Shown piece after piece: positions 39,427-50,246 of a stretch of 64,000 nt of DNA. Each line of letters starts with the position of its first letter. Position 1 is the first letter of the stretch. The position numbers were made by a program, and so were the translations under genes. A model generated the notes under the pieces. That model was not told the origin of the DNA, ran no database searches, and saw only the letters and a program-made list of their open reading frames with translations. Source of the stretch: an uncultured Sphingomonadales bacterium (lineage in GTDB: Bacteria > Pseudomonadota > Alphaproteobacteria > Sphingomonadales > Sphingomonadaceae); the NCBI GenBank assembly GCA_937898525.1, contig CALCBC010000012.1:9478-73477 (forward strand). The letters run 5' to 3'.

Positions 39427-40280
39427 TCCACCGCCTGCTGGCGCTTGCCGGAGCGCTGTTGTTGACCGCCTGCGGCGAGGCCAGCCCCCAGTGGCCGGCC
39501 CCCTCCCCGGCGCTGTGGGAAATCTCCGACGAGGGCGGACTGCGAGGATGGCTGTTCGGCACGATCCACGCGCTCCCCGACGGGGTCGAGTGGCGCACCC
39601 CGGTGCTCGAAGCCGCAATCGGCGAGGCAGATTTGCTGGTGGTCGAGATTACCGGGCTCGGCGACCGCGAGGCCGCTGGGCGGGCCTTTGCGGCGGTCTC
39701 GCGCAGCCCCGGGCTGCCGCCGCTCCTGCAGCGGGTCCCGCCGGCTGAACGGCAGGCACTGGCATCCGCCCTGGGGCGCGCCGGGCTCGATGAGAGCGAC
39801 CTTGCCGGCGTCGAAAGCTGGGCAGCCGCGCTGACGATCGCTAACGCCGCGCGCGAGGGCAAGGCGGCCAACGGGGTCGATCGCGCGTTGCTCGCCGAGG
39901 GCCTGCCGGTTGTCGCGCTGGAAACGCTCGCGGCGCAGTATGCACTCTTCGACGGTCTCGCCGAGGAAGACCAGCTGGCGCTACTGACCTCGGTCGGGCG
40001 CGAGGCTGGCACGGACCATGAGCGACGGCTCGCCGAGGCCTGGCTCACCGGCGACCTCGGGCTGATCGAACGCGAGGCGCGCGAAGGCGCCATGGCCGAC
40101 CCGGAACTTCGCGAAACGCTGCAGACCGGTCGCAACCGGGCCTGGGCGGAGCGCATCGGTACGCTGCTGGAAGAGGGACGCCGTCCGCTGGTCGCGGTGG
40201 GCGCCGCGCACATGATCGGCGACGAAGGGTTGCCCACGCTGCTCGCGCGCCAGGGCTATCGGGTTCGGCGAATCCAGTAG
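39423..40280 (+). CDS. TraB/GumN family lipoprotein, copy 3
   Basis: A 285-residue paralogue that differs from its two neighbours in being a predicted lipoprotein: MIHRLLALAGALLLTAC with Cys at residue 17. The motifs are GWLFGTIHALPDGVEWRTP and LVAVGAAHMIGDEGLPTLL, and AQYALFDGLAEEDQ corresponds to the family's mid-domain segment. The start is the GTG at 39423 within the stop of copy 2. Membrane anchoring of one member suggests a different location or partner from the soluble ones. rplY follows 128 bp downstream. Confidence 0.9.
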   Translation: MIHRLLALAGALLLTACGEASPQWPAPSPALWEISDEGGLRGWLFGTIHALPDGVEWRTPVLEAAIGEADLLVVEITGLGDREAAGRAFAAVSRSPGLPPLLQRVPPAERQALASALGRAGLDESDLAGVESWAAALTIANAAREGKAANGVDRALLAEGLPVVALETLAAQYALFDGLAEEDQLALLTSVGREAGTDHERRLAEAWLTGDLGLIEREAREGAMADPELRETLQTGRNRAWAERIGTLLEEGRRPLVAVGAAHMIGDEGLPTLLARQGYRVRRIQ

Positions 40281-40408
40281 CCACCCGCGAACTCCGGAGA
40301 GGCTTGCTTCCGCGGATCATATCGCCTAGGGGCGCGCCCTTCCCGTCATGGTCATCCCTGGAGGCGTGACGGCGAAGCACACCTACTGCAATTCGAAAGG
40401 CACGTGAC

Positions 40409-41050
40409 ATGAGCGAAGCTCTCACCCTGCCGGCCGAGCTGCGCGAACGGGCTGGCAAGGGAGCCTCCCGTGCATTGCGTCGCGAAGGCCGCGTCCCCGC
40501 CGTGATCTACGGCGGCAACGAAGATCCCGTGGCGATCCACGTCGAAGCGAGGGAGCTGATCCGCCAGCTCAACACCGGCCACTTCATGAACTCGATCGTG
40601 ATGATCGAGGTCGGCGGCAACAAGGTCCGCACACTGCCGAAGGATGTCGCGCTCCACCCGGTCACCGAACGCCCGGTGCACGCCGACTTCCTGCGCCTCG
40701 CCAGGGACGCAAAGATTCAGGTCGCGGTGCCGGTCGTGTTCGTCAACGAAGACGCGAGCCCGGGTCTGAGGAGGGGCGGCGTGCTCAACGTCGTGCGCCA
40801 CGAGCTCGACCTGGTCTGCGAATCGGACAAGATTCCCGACGACATCACGATCGACGTGACCGGCCTCGACGTCGGCGACGCGATCCACATCAGCCACGTC
40901 ACGCTGCCGGAAGGTTCCGAAAGCGCGATCACCGATCGCGACTTCACGATCGCCACGATCGTCGCTCCGTCCGCGCTCAAGCAGGCCGAACGGGCCGAGG
41001 GCGAGGAAGACGAAGCCGCCGAGGCTGAGGAGGCCGGCGGGGAGGAGTAA
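40409..41050 (+). CDS. rplY: Ribosomal protein bL25 (Ctc/TL5 form)
   Basis: The 5S rRNA-binding ribosomal protein of the long CTC type (213 residues): an N-terminal L25 domain (LTLPAELRERAGKGASRALR, VPAVIYGGNEDPVAIHVEAR) and a C-terminal TL5-like beta domain (VPVVFVNEDASPGLRRGGVL, DDITIDVTGLDVGDAIHISH). It ends in an acidic tail (EGEEDEAAEAEEAGGEE). The ATG at 40409 fits. The TAA lies in the loop of a small hairpin, and a good intrinsic terminator follows. pth is next, the usual rplY-pth pairing. Confidence 0.96.
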   Translation: MSEALTLPAELRERAGKGASRALRREGRVPAVIYGGNEDPVAIHVEARELIRQLNTGHFMNSIVMIEVGGNKVRTLPKDVALHPVTERPVHADFLRLARDAKIQVAVPVVFVNEDASPGLRRGGVLNVVRHELDLVCESDKIPDDITIDVTGLDVGDAIHISHVTLPEGSESAITDRDFTIATIVAPSALKQAERAEGEEDEAAEAEEAGGEE

Positions 41051-41056
41051 TCCTCC
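41041..41056 (+). other. Hairpin across the rplY stop codon
   Basis: GGAGGA (41041-41046) and TCCTCC (41051-41056) pair around GTAA, which contains the rplY TAA. The stem lies on the last codons and could affect termination or mRNA decay. It is short and may be fortuitous. Confidence 0.3.
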
Positions 41057-41073
41057 GCGTCGCCCGACGCCCG

Positions 41074-41107
41074 AAGCGCCGGCCTCGCCTAGCGTGGCCG
41101 GCGTTTT
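41074..41107 (+). terminator. Intrinsic terminator after rplY
   Basis: CGCCGGCC (41077-41084) and GGCCGGCG (41096-41103) form an 8-bp stem, extended by a G-T and two A-T pairs, with an 11-base loop. TTTTGCTTTTA follows. It lies 27 bp after the rplY stop and just before pth, so pth may rely on partial readthrough or on its own promoter. Confidence 0.75.
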
Positions 41108-41124
41108 GCTTTTAGGGAACCGCG

Positions 41125-41694
41125 ATGCAGCTCTGGGTCGGCCTCGGAAACCCCGGTCCGCAATACGCGATGCACCGGCACAACGTCGGCTTCATGGCGC
41201 TCGACGTGATCGCCGAGATGCACGACTTCGGCCCGGTGCAGAAGAAGTTCCAGGGCTGGCTGCAGGAAGGCCGCATCTCAGGGCAGAAGATCCTGCTGCT
41301 AAAGCCGGCGACCTACATGAACGAGAGCGGCCGCTCGGTCGCCGAGGCGATGCGGTTCTACAAGCTCGGGATGGACGCGCTGACGGTGTTCCACGACGAG
41401 CTCGATCTCGCCCCGTTCAAAGTCAGGGTGAAGACCGGCGGCGGCACCGCCGGGCACAACGGGCTGCGCTCGATCGACCAGCACCTCGGACCGGATTTCC
41501 GCCGCGTGCGCATCGGCATCGGCCACCCCGGCCACAAGAACCGGGTCCACGGCTACGTGCTCGGCAACTATCCCAAAACGGAGCACGAGAGGCTGACCGA
41601 CATGCTCGCAGCGATCGCCGGCGAGGCGGAATGGCTCGCGCACGGCGACGATGCGCGGTTCATGAACGACGTGGCATTGCGGCTGCAGGGCTAG
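41125..41694 (+). CDS. pth: Peptidyl-tRNA hydrolase
   Basis: Releases tRNA from peptidyl-tRNA dropped by ribosomes. 189 residues; starts MQLWVGLGNPGPQYAMHRHN with the catalytic His in HRHNVGF, then LLLKPATYMNESGRSV (catalytic-site Asn), VFHDELDLAPFKVRVKTGGG, GTAGHNGLRSIDQHLGPDFR and GYVLGNYPKTEHE. All the key residues are present. It follows rplY by 74 bp, beyond a terminator hairpin, and precedes the MgtE-like gene by about 64 bp. Confidence 0.97.
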   Translation: MQLWVGLGNPGPQYAMHRHNVGFMALDVIAEMHDFGPVQKKFQGWLQEGRISGQKILLLKPATYMNESGRSVAEAMRFYKLGMDALTVFHDELDLAPFKVRVKTGGGTAGHNGLRSIDQHLGPDFRRVRIGIGHPGHKNRVHGYVLGNYPKTEHERLTDMLAAIAGEAEWLAHGDDARFMNDVALRLQG

Positions 41695-41758
41695 ATTCCC
41701 GCTTCCCTGCGCGAGCCGGCGGACTTATCCTTCCGCGGCGCAGACGGAGGGGGGAGCG

Positions 41759-42820
41759 ATGGTCGAAATTGCCCAAGTTATTCCGGCAGATGGCATCGTT
41801 CCGCCGCCCCCTGCCCCGGACATTTCGAGCTCGGATGCGGCGCTGGCCAAGGACGCGACCGTCCGCGACCTGATGTCGCCGCCGGTCGGCGTCTACCGCG
41901 GTAGTCAGACCGTCGCCGAGACCACCGAGCTGCTGCGCGAGGCGACCCGCAAGGCGTTCATCACCTACTGCTACATCACCGACGCCGACAACCGGCTCGA
42001 GGGGCTGGTGGTGATGCGCGACATGCTGCTCGCCAAGCCCGATGACAAGCTCAGCGACATCATGATCAGGGAGCCCTTCGCGCTGCAAGAGGACATGCCG
42101 CTCGAGGACGCGCTCAGGGAAGCGCTTGGGCGGCACTACCCGGTCTACCCGGTGGTCGACCGCAACGGCACGCTCGCGGGCCTGGTACGCGGCGAAACGC
42201 TGTTCGCCAATCGAGCGATCGCGATCAGCGCCCAGGCCGGCAGCATGGTCGGCGTCGAGAACGAGGAGCGGCTCAACACTCCGCTCAAGCGCAGCCTGCT
42301 GCTCAGGCACCCATGGCTGCAGATCAACCTCGTGACCGCGTTCATTGCCGCGGCCGTGGTCGGGCTCTTCGAGGACACGCTGGGCGCGCTGGTGATACTG
42401 GCGGTCTTCCTGCCGGTCATGGCGGGGCAGACCGGGAACACCGGATGCCAGGCGCTCGCCGTGGCGCTGCGCGGGATGACTCTCGGCGACCTCAAGCCCG
42501 GGAGCGAGCGCAGCCTGGTGGCCAAGGAAGCCACGCTCGGGTTCTGCAACGGCGTGCTGGTCGGGGTGACCGCGGGGATCGGCATGATCATCTACGCGAC
42601 GATGCAGGGCGAGGCGCAGCCGTGGGTGCTTGGCCTGGTCGTATTCATCTCGATGATCGTCGCCTGCACCATCGCCGGAATTTCCGGGGCGATGATCCCG
42701 CTGACGCTGAAGAAGCTCGGCGCCGACCCGGCGACGGCCTCGAGCATCTTCCTCACCACGATGAGCGACGTGGTCAGCATGGGCGTGTTCCTGTCGCTGG
42801 CGACGATCCTGCTGCTTTGA
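41759..42820 (+). CDS. MgtE-like magnesium transporter lacking the N domain
   Basis: A 353-residue protein with two CBS repeats (about residues 35-150: DATVRDLMSPPVGVYRGSQT, then DKLSDIMIREPFALQEDMPL) and an MgtE membrane domain of five helices (from LQINLVTAFIAAAVVGLFED), including the filter-region signature PVMAGQTGNTGCQALAVALR and the gate motif GAMIPLTLKKLGADPATASS. Canonical MgtE is about 450 residues and has a superhelical N domain before the CBS pair; here only about 30 unrelated residues precede it. Mg2+ gating through that domain would therefore differ. The family group without the N domain is known but less studied. Confidence 0.87.
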   Translation: MVEIAQVIPADGIVPPPPAPDISSSDAALAKDATVRDLMSPPVGVYRGSQTVAETTELLREATRKAFITYCYITDADNRLEGLVVMRDMLLAKPDDKLSDIMIREPFALQEDMPLEDALREALGRHYPVYPVVDRNGTLAGLVRGETLFANRAIAISAQAGSMVGVENEERLNTPLKRSLLLRHPWLQINLVTAFIAAAVVGLFEDTLGALVILAVFLPVMAGQTGNTGCQALAVALRGMTLGDLKPGSERSLVAKEATLGFCNGVLVGVTAGIGMIIYATMQGEAQPWVLGLVVFISMIVACTIAGISGAMIPLTLKKLGADPATASSIFLTTMSDVVSMGVFLSLATILLL

Positions 42821-42847
42821 TCGGGACGTCACGAACGTGGTCCCGCC

Positions 42848-43372
42848 ATGCACCGCGTGCTCGTCATCGGGCCCTGCGGGGCGGGAAAGTCGACTGCGGC
42901 GGTAGAACTCGGCCAAGTGCTCGGCCTGCCGGTGTACCACCTCGACCGGCTCAACTGGCGCGAAGGTTGGGTCGAGAGTTCACGCGAAGAGCTGCTTGAA
43001 GCGCTGGCGCCGATCCTCGCGAGCGGGCGCTGGCTGATCGACGGCAACTACGGCGGCACGATGGCCGGACGGCTCGAGCGTGCCGACACGGTCGTCTATC
43101 TCGACTACCCGACCTGGCTGTGCCTGTGGCGCGCGGCGAAGCGCGTCTGGCGCTTCCGCGGTCGGACCCGGCCCGACATGACCGAAGGTTGCCCGGAGCG
43201 CTTCGACTGGCGGTTCTTCCTTTACATCCTCACATTTCGTCGCGGGCCGCGGCAACGTACCGAGGCGCGGCTCGCGGGCCACGAGGAGAAGGTGCGGCGG
43301 TTCACCGGGCCGCGCGCGTTCGAGCGTTGGGTGGACGGCCTCCGTGGGGACGGCCTCGATCCGGCCGCCTGA
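42848..43372 (+). CDS. P-loop NTPase, adenylate-kinase-like (topology modulation/FlaR-like)
   Basis: A 174-residue small kinase-like protein: Walker A GPCGAGKST at residues 8-16, then VYHLDRLNWREGWVESSREE and LIDGNYGGTMAGRLERADTV, VVYLDYPTWLCLWRAAKRVW and a C-terminal arginine-rich lid. This is the pattern of proteins annotated as DNA topology modulation protein or FlaR, members of the adenylate-kinase superfamily with no firm function. The ATG at 42848 places the P-loop at the expected distance. Its 3' end overlaps the decayed lipoprotein gene on the other strand. Confidence 0.82.
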   Translation: MHRVLVIGPCGAGKSTAAVELGQVLGLPVYHLDRLNWREGWVESSREELLEALAPILASGRWLIDGNYGGTMAGRLERADTVVYLDYPTWLCLWRAAKRVWRFRGRTRPDMTEGCPERFDWRFFLYILTFRRGPRQRTEARLAGHEEKVRRFTGPRAFERWVDGLRGDGLDPAA

Positions 43373-43662
43373 CGCGGAACGAGTTGCCGTACGGACACCA
43401 CGCGCCGGTCGTGACGCGGCTGCGCGTGCTGCCGGCGTAGACGTCGCGACCAGCGGTGGCCCCGACCTCCACCAGTCCCCCGCCCTCGTCAATCACGCCC
43501 GCATGCCGCTCGGCGCGGCACAGGTCAGAGTACGTGGGATAGATGTCGCTGCGCCGGGTCCCGCTGCGCATCGGCGCACGAGGAAGTCCCCAGGAGCAGC
43601 ACCGCGGAAACGGCGGGCGTCGCGGCGAGTGCAGGCATGGCGGAAAGCGAACTGCAGATCAT
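43302..43662 (-). pseudogene. Frameshifted small lipoprotein gene
   Basis: A strong ribosome site (GGAGGAGGGCGAC) precedes the ATG at 43662. The first frame reads MICSSLSAMPALAATPAVSA, then a lipobox-like GTSSC and ADAQRDPA, and stops after 45 codons. A one-base change at about 43554 would join it to a GC-rich coding frame with SDIYPTYSDLCRAERHAGV, EGGGLVEVGATAGRDVYAG and GAWCPYGNSFRVR, which continues to a TGA at 43302 inside the 3' end of the P-loop gene. Codon use in the second part looks genuine. It is either a recent pseudogene, a sequencing error, or programmed frameshifting. No family is recognised. Confidence 0.55.
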
Positions 43663-43826
43663 GTCGCCCTCCTCCCAAGTGAGACGGTGCGACCCGAAAT
43701 TGGCGATCGGCAAGGGAAGGAGCCACGCATTGGTGGCGGAGAGAGGCGAATCCCGCGGCAGCGACGCTGGCCAAGCCCGGGCCTCGCCGCTAAGGCGCGG
43801 CGCAAACCGAGATCGAAGGACTGTCC

Positions 43827-44927
43827 ATGGGATTCCGCTGCGGGATCGTTGGGTTGCCGAACGTCGGCAAGTCGACCCTGTTCAACGCTCTGACCGAAAC
43901 GCAGGCGGCGCAGGCCGCCAACTACCCATTCTGCACGATCGAGCCGAACGTGGGCCAGGTCGCGGTGCCCGACGAGCGGCTCGAGAAGCTTGCCGCGATA
44001 GCCGGCAGCGCCAAGATCATCCCGACGCAGTTGGCGTTCGTAGACATCGCCGGGCTCGTGAAGGGTGCGAGCAAGGGCGAAGGACTCGGCAACCAGTTCC
44101 TCGGCAATATCCGCGAGGTCGACGCGATCGTCCACGTGCTGCGTTGTTTCGAGGATGACGACATCCAGCACGTCGCCAACAAGGTCGACCCGATCGCGGA
44201 TGCCGAGGTGGTCGAGACCGAACTGATGCTCGCCGACCTCGAGAGCCTCGAGAAGCGCGTGCCCGCCGCACAGAAGCGCGCGACGGGTGGCGACAAGGAA
44301 GCCAGGATCACTGCCAGCGTACTCGGCCAGGCGCTCGAGTTGCTGCGTGAGGGCAAACCGGCGCGTCTGACCGAGCCGAAGGACGACGAGGAGGCGCGGG
44401 TCTTCGCACAGGCGCAGCTACTGACCGCGAAGCCGGTGCTCTACGTCTGCAACGTCGCCGAGGAGGACGCGGCCGACGGCAACGCGCTTTCGGCCAAGGT
44501 GTTCGAGAAGGCCGCAGCGGAGGGCGCCGAGGCGGTCGTGGTCTCGGCTGCCATTGAGGCCGAGCTGGTGGCGATGGAACCCGAAGAGCGCGCTGAGTAT
44601 CTGAAGGAGCTGGGGCTCGAGGAGACCGGCCTCGCCCGGGTCATCCGTGCGGGCTACAAGCTGCTCGGACTCAAGACCTTCTTCACTGTCGGCCCGAAGG
44701 AAGCCCGCGCGTGGACCTTCCGCGACGGCGCCAGGGCGCCGCAGGCGGCCGGCGAGATTCACACCGATTTCGAGAAGGGCTTCATCCGCGCCGAGACGAT
44801 CGCCTACGACGACTACGTCGCGCTCGGGGGCGAGGCCGGCGCTCGCGAGGCGGGCAAGCTGCGCCAGGAAGGCAAGGACTACCTGGTGCAGGACGGCGAC
44901 GTCCTGCACTTCAAGTTCAACGTCTAA
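43827..44927 (+). CDS. ychF: Redox-regulated ATPase YchF (OLA1 family)
   Basis: An Obg-related P-loop protein that prefers ATP and binds ribosomes; 366 residues. G1 is GIVGLPNVGKSTLFNALT at the start, followed by ANYPFCTIEPNVGQVAVPDE, the G3 region VDIAGLVKGASKGEGLGNQF, the NxxE-type G4 in LYVCNVAEED, and a C-terminal TGS domain (about residues 280-363) with TFFTVGPKEARAWTFRDGA and KGFIRAETIAYDDY. The ATG at 43827 fits the family start MGFRCGIVGLPN. It is separated from pth by the MgtE and P-loop genes. Confidence 0.97.
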   Translation: MGFRCGIVGLPNVGKSTLFNALTETQAAQAANYPFCTIEPNVGQVAVPDERLEKLAAIAGSAKIIPTQLAFVDIAGLVKGASKGEGLGNQFLGNIREVDAIVHVLRCFEDDDIQHVANKVDPIADAEVVETELMLADLESLEKRVPAAQKRATGGDKEARITASVLGQALELLREGKPARLTEPKDDEEARVFAQAQLLTAKPVLYVCNVAEEDAADGNALSAKVFEKAAAEGAEAVVVSAAIEAELVAMEPEERAEYLKELGLEETGLARVIRAGYKLLGLKTFFTVGPKEARAWTFRDGARAPQAAGEIHTDFEKGFIRAETIAYDDYVALGGEAGAREAGKLRQEGKDYLVQDGDVLHFKFNV

Positions 44928-45002
44928 GCTGGCGGGGAGTGCGCGCCGCCCGATCGGGGGGACGCGGTCCGCGTCTCCTCGCGCTTACCTGCGAAGCCGC
45001 GC

Positions 45003-46289
45003 TCAGGCGCGGCTCGCGACGTAGGCGGTCCACATCCGCGCGACCGGGACCCGCGCGCCACCAACCTGCTCGAAGGTTGCCCGGGCTTCGGCATTCTTGC
45101 CCTGCTGGGCCTGGGCGATACCGAGCCGGGTCAGCGCGCGATCGCGGTCGGCCACGCCCTTCTCCAGCGCCAGCGCATACATCTCCTCGGCCTCGGCCCA
45201 GGAGCCGAGCGAGAGAAACACGTCGCCGGCGTTCTGCGCGGCATTGCCGTTCGCCGCGCCGCGGGCCTCCTCGGCCAGCGCGGGCGCCTCGGCGCGGTCC
45301 TGCGCCGCGCGCTCGTCCACGACGCGCTTGACGTCTGCGTAATACTCCTCGCCGGTCGTGAATGCCCCGTTCTGGACGCCCGCATCGAGCACCCTGGCGA
45401 CCTCGTTGGCCATGATCCGCGGATCGGCCGCCTCGATATAGGCGACGAACTCGGCGCGTTCCTTCATGGCGTCGGTCGTCAGCATCAGCCTCAGCAGGTC
45501 AAGCTGCGCCTGCGGATCGAGGGTCGCCAGCGAATTGACGACCTGGAGCGCGCGCTGCCAGTTCGTCGGGTTCGGATTCTGCGACACGAGCCGCGACGAC
45601 CATTCGACCGCCTGGTCCGCGAGCCGCGCCTGGTATGAGACCTGAAGACCGCGTACGAGCCAGGATTCGGGTACCTCCTGGCCGGCTGCCTTCCGCTTGT
45701 CGACCACCTGGGCAAGGTACTCGAGCCCCGGGGCGGCCTGGTTCTCGCCGAAATAGCTCTCGGCAATCATCACCTCGGGATCGCCTTCGGTGTAGCCGGC
45801 GGCAATCGCTGCCTGCAACGCCGTGCGCGCCGCAGCCCAGTCCTTCGCATCGTAGGCGAGGCTGCCGATGAAGAACTGGAACTGGCCGAGTTGCGCCGGA
45901 TCGACCTTGCCGCTCTCGACCATCAGCTCGAGGCCCTGGCGCTGCAGCGTCGGATCGCTGAGCTTGTTGCCGAGCTGCAGGATGAGATTGCCCGCGGCCA
46001 ACCGGTCGTCGGGGGTCTGGATCGCGCTGACAAGTCCCGGAACCTGCGGCTTGACCGAGGCATAATCGCCGGTTTCGGCCGTCACCACATCTGCCATCGG
46101 CCGATAGGCCTGGATGAACGCGTCCGAGAGGTCCGCCTGGGGAGCCCGGTTCCGTCCGCTGCGCTGGGCGGCAGCCGGCGTAGCCGTCACGCTGGTAAGG
46201 ACAACCGCACCGCCGGCAAGCGCCAGTGCCAAACCGATAGCCGATCCAAATCCGCGCACGCCGCGAGCGGAAGGGGTCCTGCGAAGCAT
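45003..46289 (-). CDS. Exported tetratricopeptide-like protein
   Basis: A 428-residue protein with a signal peptide (hydrophobic stretch SAIGLALALAGGAVVLTSVT, cleaved after PAAAQ near residue 42). The mature part is almost wholly helical with repeated paired helices, for example YDAKDWAAARTALQAAIAAG, GSWAEAEEMYALALEKGVAD and RLGIAQAQQGKNAEARATF, which match TPR-type repeats (about residues 150-190 and 365-425). No catalytic motif is seen, so it is probably a periplasmic scaffold or assembly factor. A ribosome site AGGAG precedes the ATG. It is convergent with ychF and divergent from gyrA across 291 bp. Confidence 0.78.
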   Translation of the reverse strand: MLRRTPSARGVRGFGSAIGLALALAGGAVVLTSVTATPAAAQRSGRNRAPQADLSDAFIQAYRPMADVVTAETGDYASVKPQVPGLVSAIQTPDDRLAAGNLILQLGNKLSDPTLQRQGLELMVESGKVDPAQLGQFQFFIGSLAYDAKDWAAARTALQAAIAAGYTEGDPEVMIAESYFGENQAAPGLEYLAQVVDKRKAAGQEVPESWLVRGLQVSYQARLADQAVEWSSRLVSQNPNPTNWQRALQVVNSLATLDPQAQLDLLRLMLTTDAMKERAEFVAYIEAADPRIMANEVARVLDAGVQNGAFTTGEEYYADVKRVVDERAAQDRAEAPALAEEARGAANGNAAQNAGDVFLSLGSWAEAEEMYALALEKGVADRDRALTRLGIAQAQQGKNAEARATFEQVGGARVPVARMWTAYVASRA

Positions 46290-46387
46290 CGTCGTTAATT
46301 CTCCTGAAGGGTGACCGGCATCCCCAGACCGGAAACAATCGGGCGCGCTACTGCCGCCAAACACGGGAAATTGCAATTCGGTCCTAG

Positions 46388-46411
46388 AAATCGGCGCATG
46401 AATGCCGATTT
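46388..46411. promoter_or_regulatory. 8-bp palindrome between the divergent TPR gene and gyrA
   Basis: AAATCGGC (46388-46395) and GCCGATTT (46404-46411) flank the eight bases GCATGAAT. It lies about 100 bp before the TPR gene start and 170 bp before gyrA. The symmetry and position in a divergent promoter region suggest a protein-binding site; no T-run follows, so a terminator is less likely. The rest of the 291-bp gap shows nothing certain. Confidence 0.4.
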
Positions 46412-46580
46412 AACCATGCGAACTCTCCCATCGCGCCGGCGCCCGTCCGAACCGTCGGCAAGTGTGGAAAAAGGGACGATACGCACCGCCCTTGCCCCCC
46501 ATCCGCTGGCCTGTTCGGGCCCGATGGCCTAGGGCCGTTGCGACAGAACGACAGATCAACAAGACGGGCCAACCGCGCAG

Positions 46581-49376
<2,796 letters not shown>

Positions 49377-49418
49377 CGCCCCCTCCCCTTCTCCGGCTGG
49401 TCGAGCCCGCTGTTCTCC

Positions 49419-49449
49419 TTGACCCTCACGCGGCGTGAGGGACTATCGA
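49419..49449 (+). promoter_or_regulatory. MerR-type promoter with 19-bp spacer palindrome
   Basis: A -35 box TTGACC (49419-49424) and a -10 box TATCGA (49444-49449) are 19 bp apart, the over-long spacing typical of MerR-controlled promoters. Across this gap lies a perfect palindrome, CCCTCACGC-G-GCGTGAGGG (49423-49441), the presumed operator. The MerR-family gene starts at 49473, 24 bp beyond the -10 box. The regulator should thus control its own gene by distorting the spacer DNA. Confidence 0.8.
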
Positions 49450-49472
49450 GCGTCCTGCGGAAGGACGACGAC

Positions 49473-50246
49473 ATGGCAACCTACACCGTCAAGCAGCTCG
49501 CGCGGCTCTCCGGGGTCTCGGTGCGCACGCTGCATTACTACGACGAAATCGGGCTGCTCAAGCCGGCGTTCGTCGGCGAAAACCGCTATCGCTACTATGG
49601 CCGCGAGGAACTGCTGCGCCTCCAGGACATCCTGTTCCACCGCGAGCTCGGCGTGCCGCTGCAGGAGATCGGCCAGTTACTCGCGCGCGAAGGACCGGAC
49701 CGCGTGGCCATCCTCTCGCGACACCGCGAGATACTGGCCGAACGGGTCGAGCGTTCTCGCCAACTCCTCCGCACGATCGACCGCACCATTGCGGAACTCA
49801 ACGGAGAAGGCACGATGAATGACAAGGATCTCTACGAGGGATTCTCGCCCGAGAAACAGGCGGAATACGAAGATTGGATGGTCGACCGCTTCGGCGGCGA
49901 CATGCGCCAACGGATCGAGGACAGCAAGTCGAAGCTCAATTCGCTGGGCAACGAGGGCATGGCCGCCCACCTGGCGGAAGGAGGCGAAGTCAGCGCGCCG
50001 CTGGCCGCCGCTTTCGCCAACAGGGTAGAGCCAGAGGACCCGGCGAATGATGCGCTGCTCGCTCGCCACCATGCCTGGATCGCCAAGATGTGGGATCGGG
50101 CCTGTCCACCCGAAGCTTACGCTGGGCTCGCCGATCTCTATCTCGCCCATCCGGACTTCCGCACCCAGTTCGACAAGAATGGAGAGGGCTTTCTCGACTG
50201 GATGACGACGGCGATGAAGGCTTACGCCGCGCGCTTGGCAGCCTAA
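49473..50246 (+). CDS. MerR family regulator with TipAS-type ligand domain
   Basis: A 257-residue regulator. The N-terminal MerR winged helix has YTVKQLARLSGVSVRTLHYY and DEIGLLKPAFVGENRYRYYG (residues 3-43), then a dimerising coiled coil to about residue 115. The C-terminal domain (about 125-257) has FSPEKQAEYEDWMVDRFGGD, HHAWIAKMWDRACPPEAYAG and YLAHPDFRTQFDKNGEGFLD, the TipAS fold that binds thiopeptide or multi-drug-like ligands. AAGGACGACGAC precedes the ATG. Its promoter carries the palindrome described at 49419-49449. The TAA overlaps the stop of the lysoplasmalogenase gene. Confidence 0.93.
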   Translation: MATYTVKQLARLSGVSVRTLHYYDEIGLLKPAFVGENRYRYYGREELLRLQDILFHRELGVPLQEIGQLLAREGPDRVAILSRHREILAERVERSRQLLRTIDRTIAELNGEGTMNDKDLYEGFSPEKQAEYEDWMVDRFGGDMRQRIEDSKSKLNSLGNEGMAAHLAEGGEVSAPLAAAFANRVEPEDPANDALLARHHAWIAKMWDRACPPEAYAGLADLYLAHPDFRTQFDKNGEGFLDWMTTAMKAYAARLAA

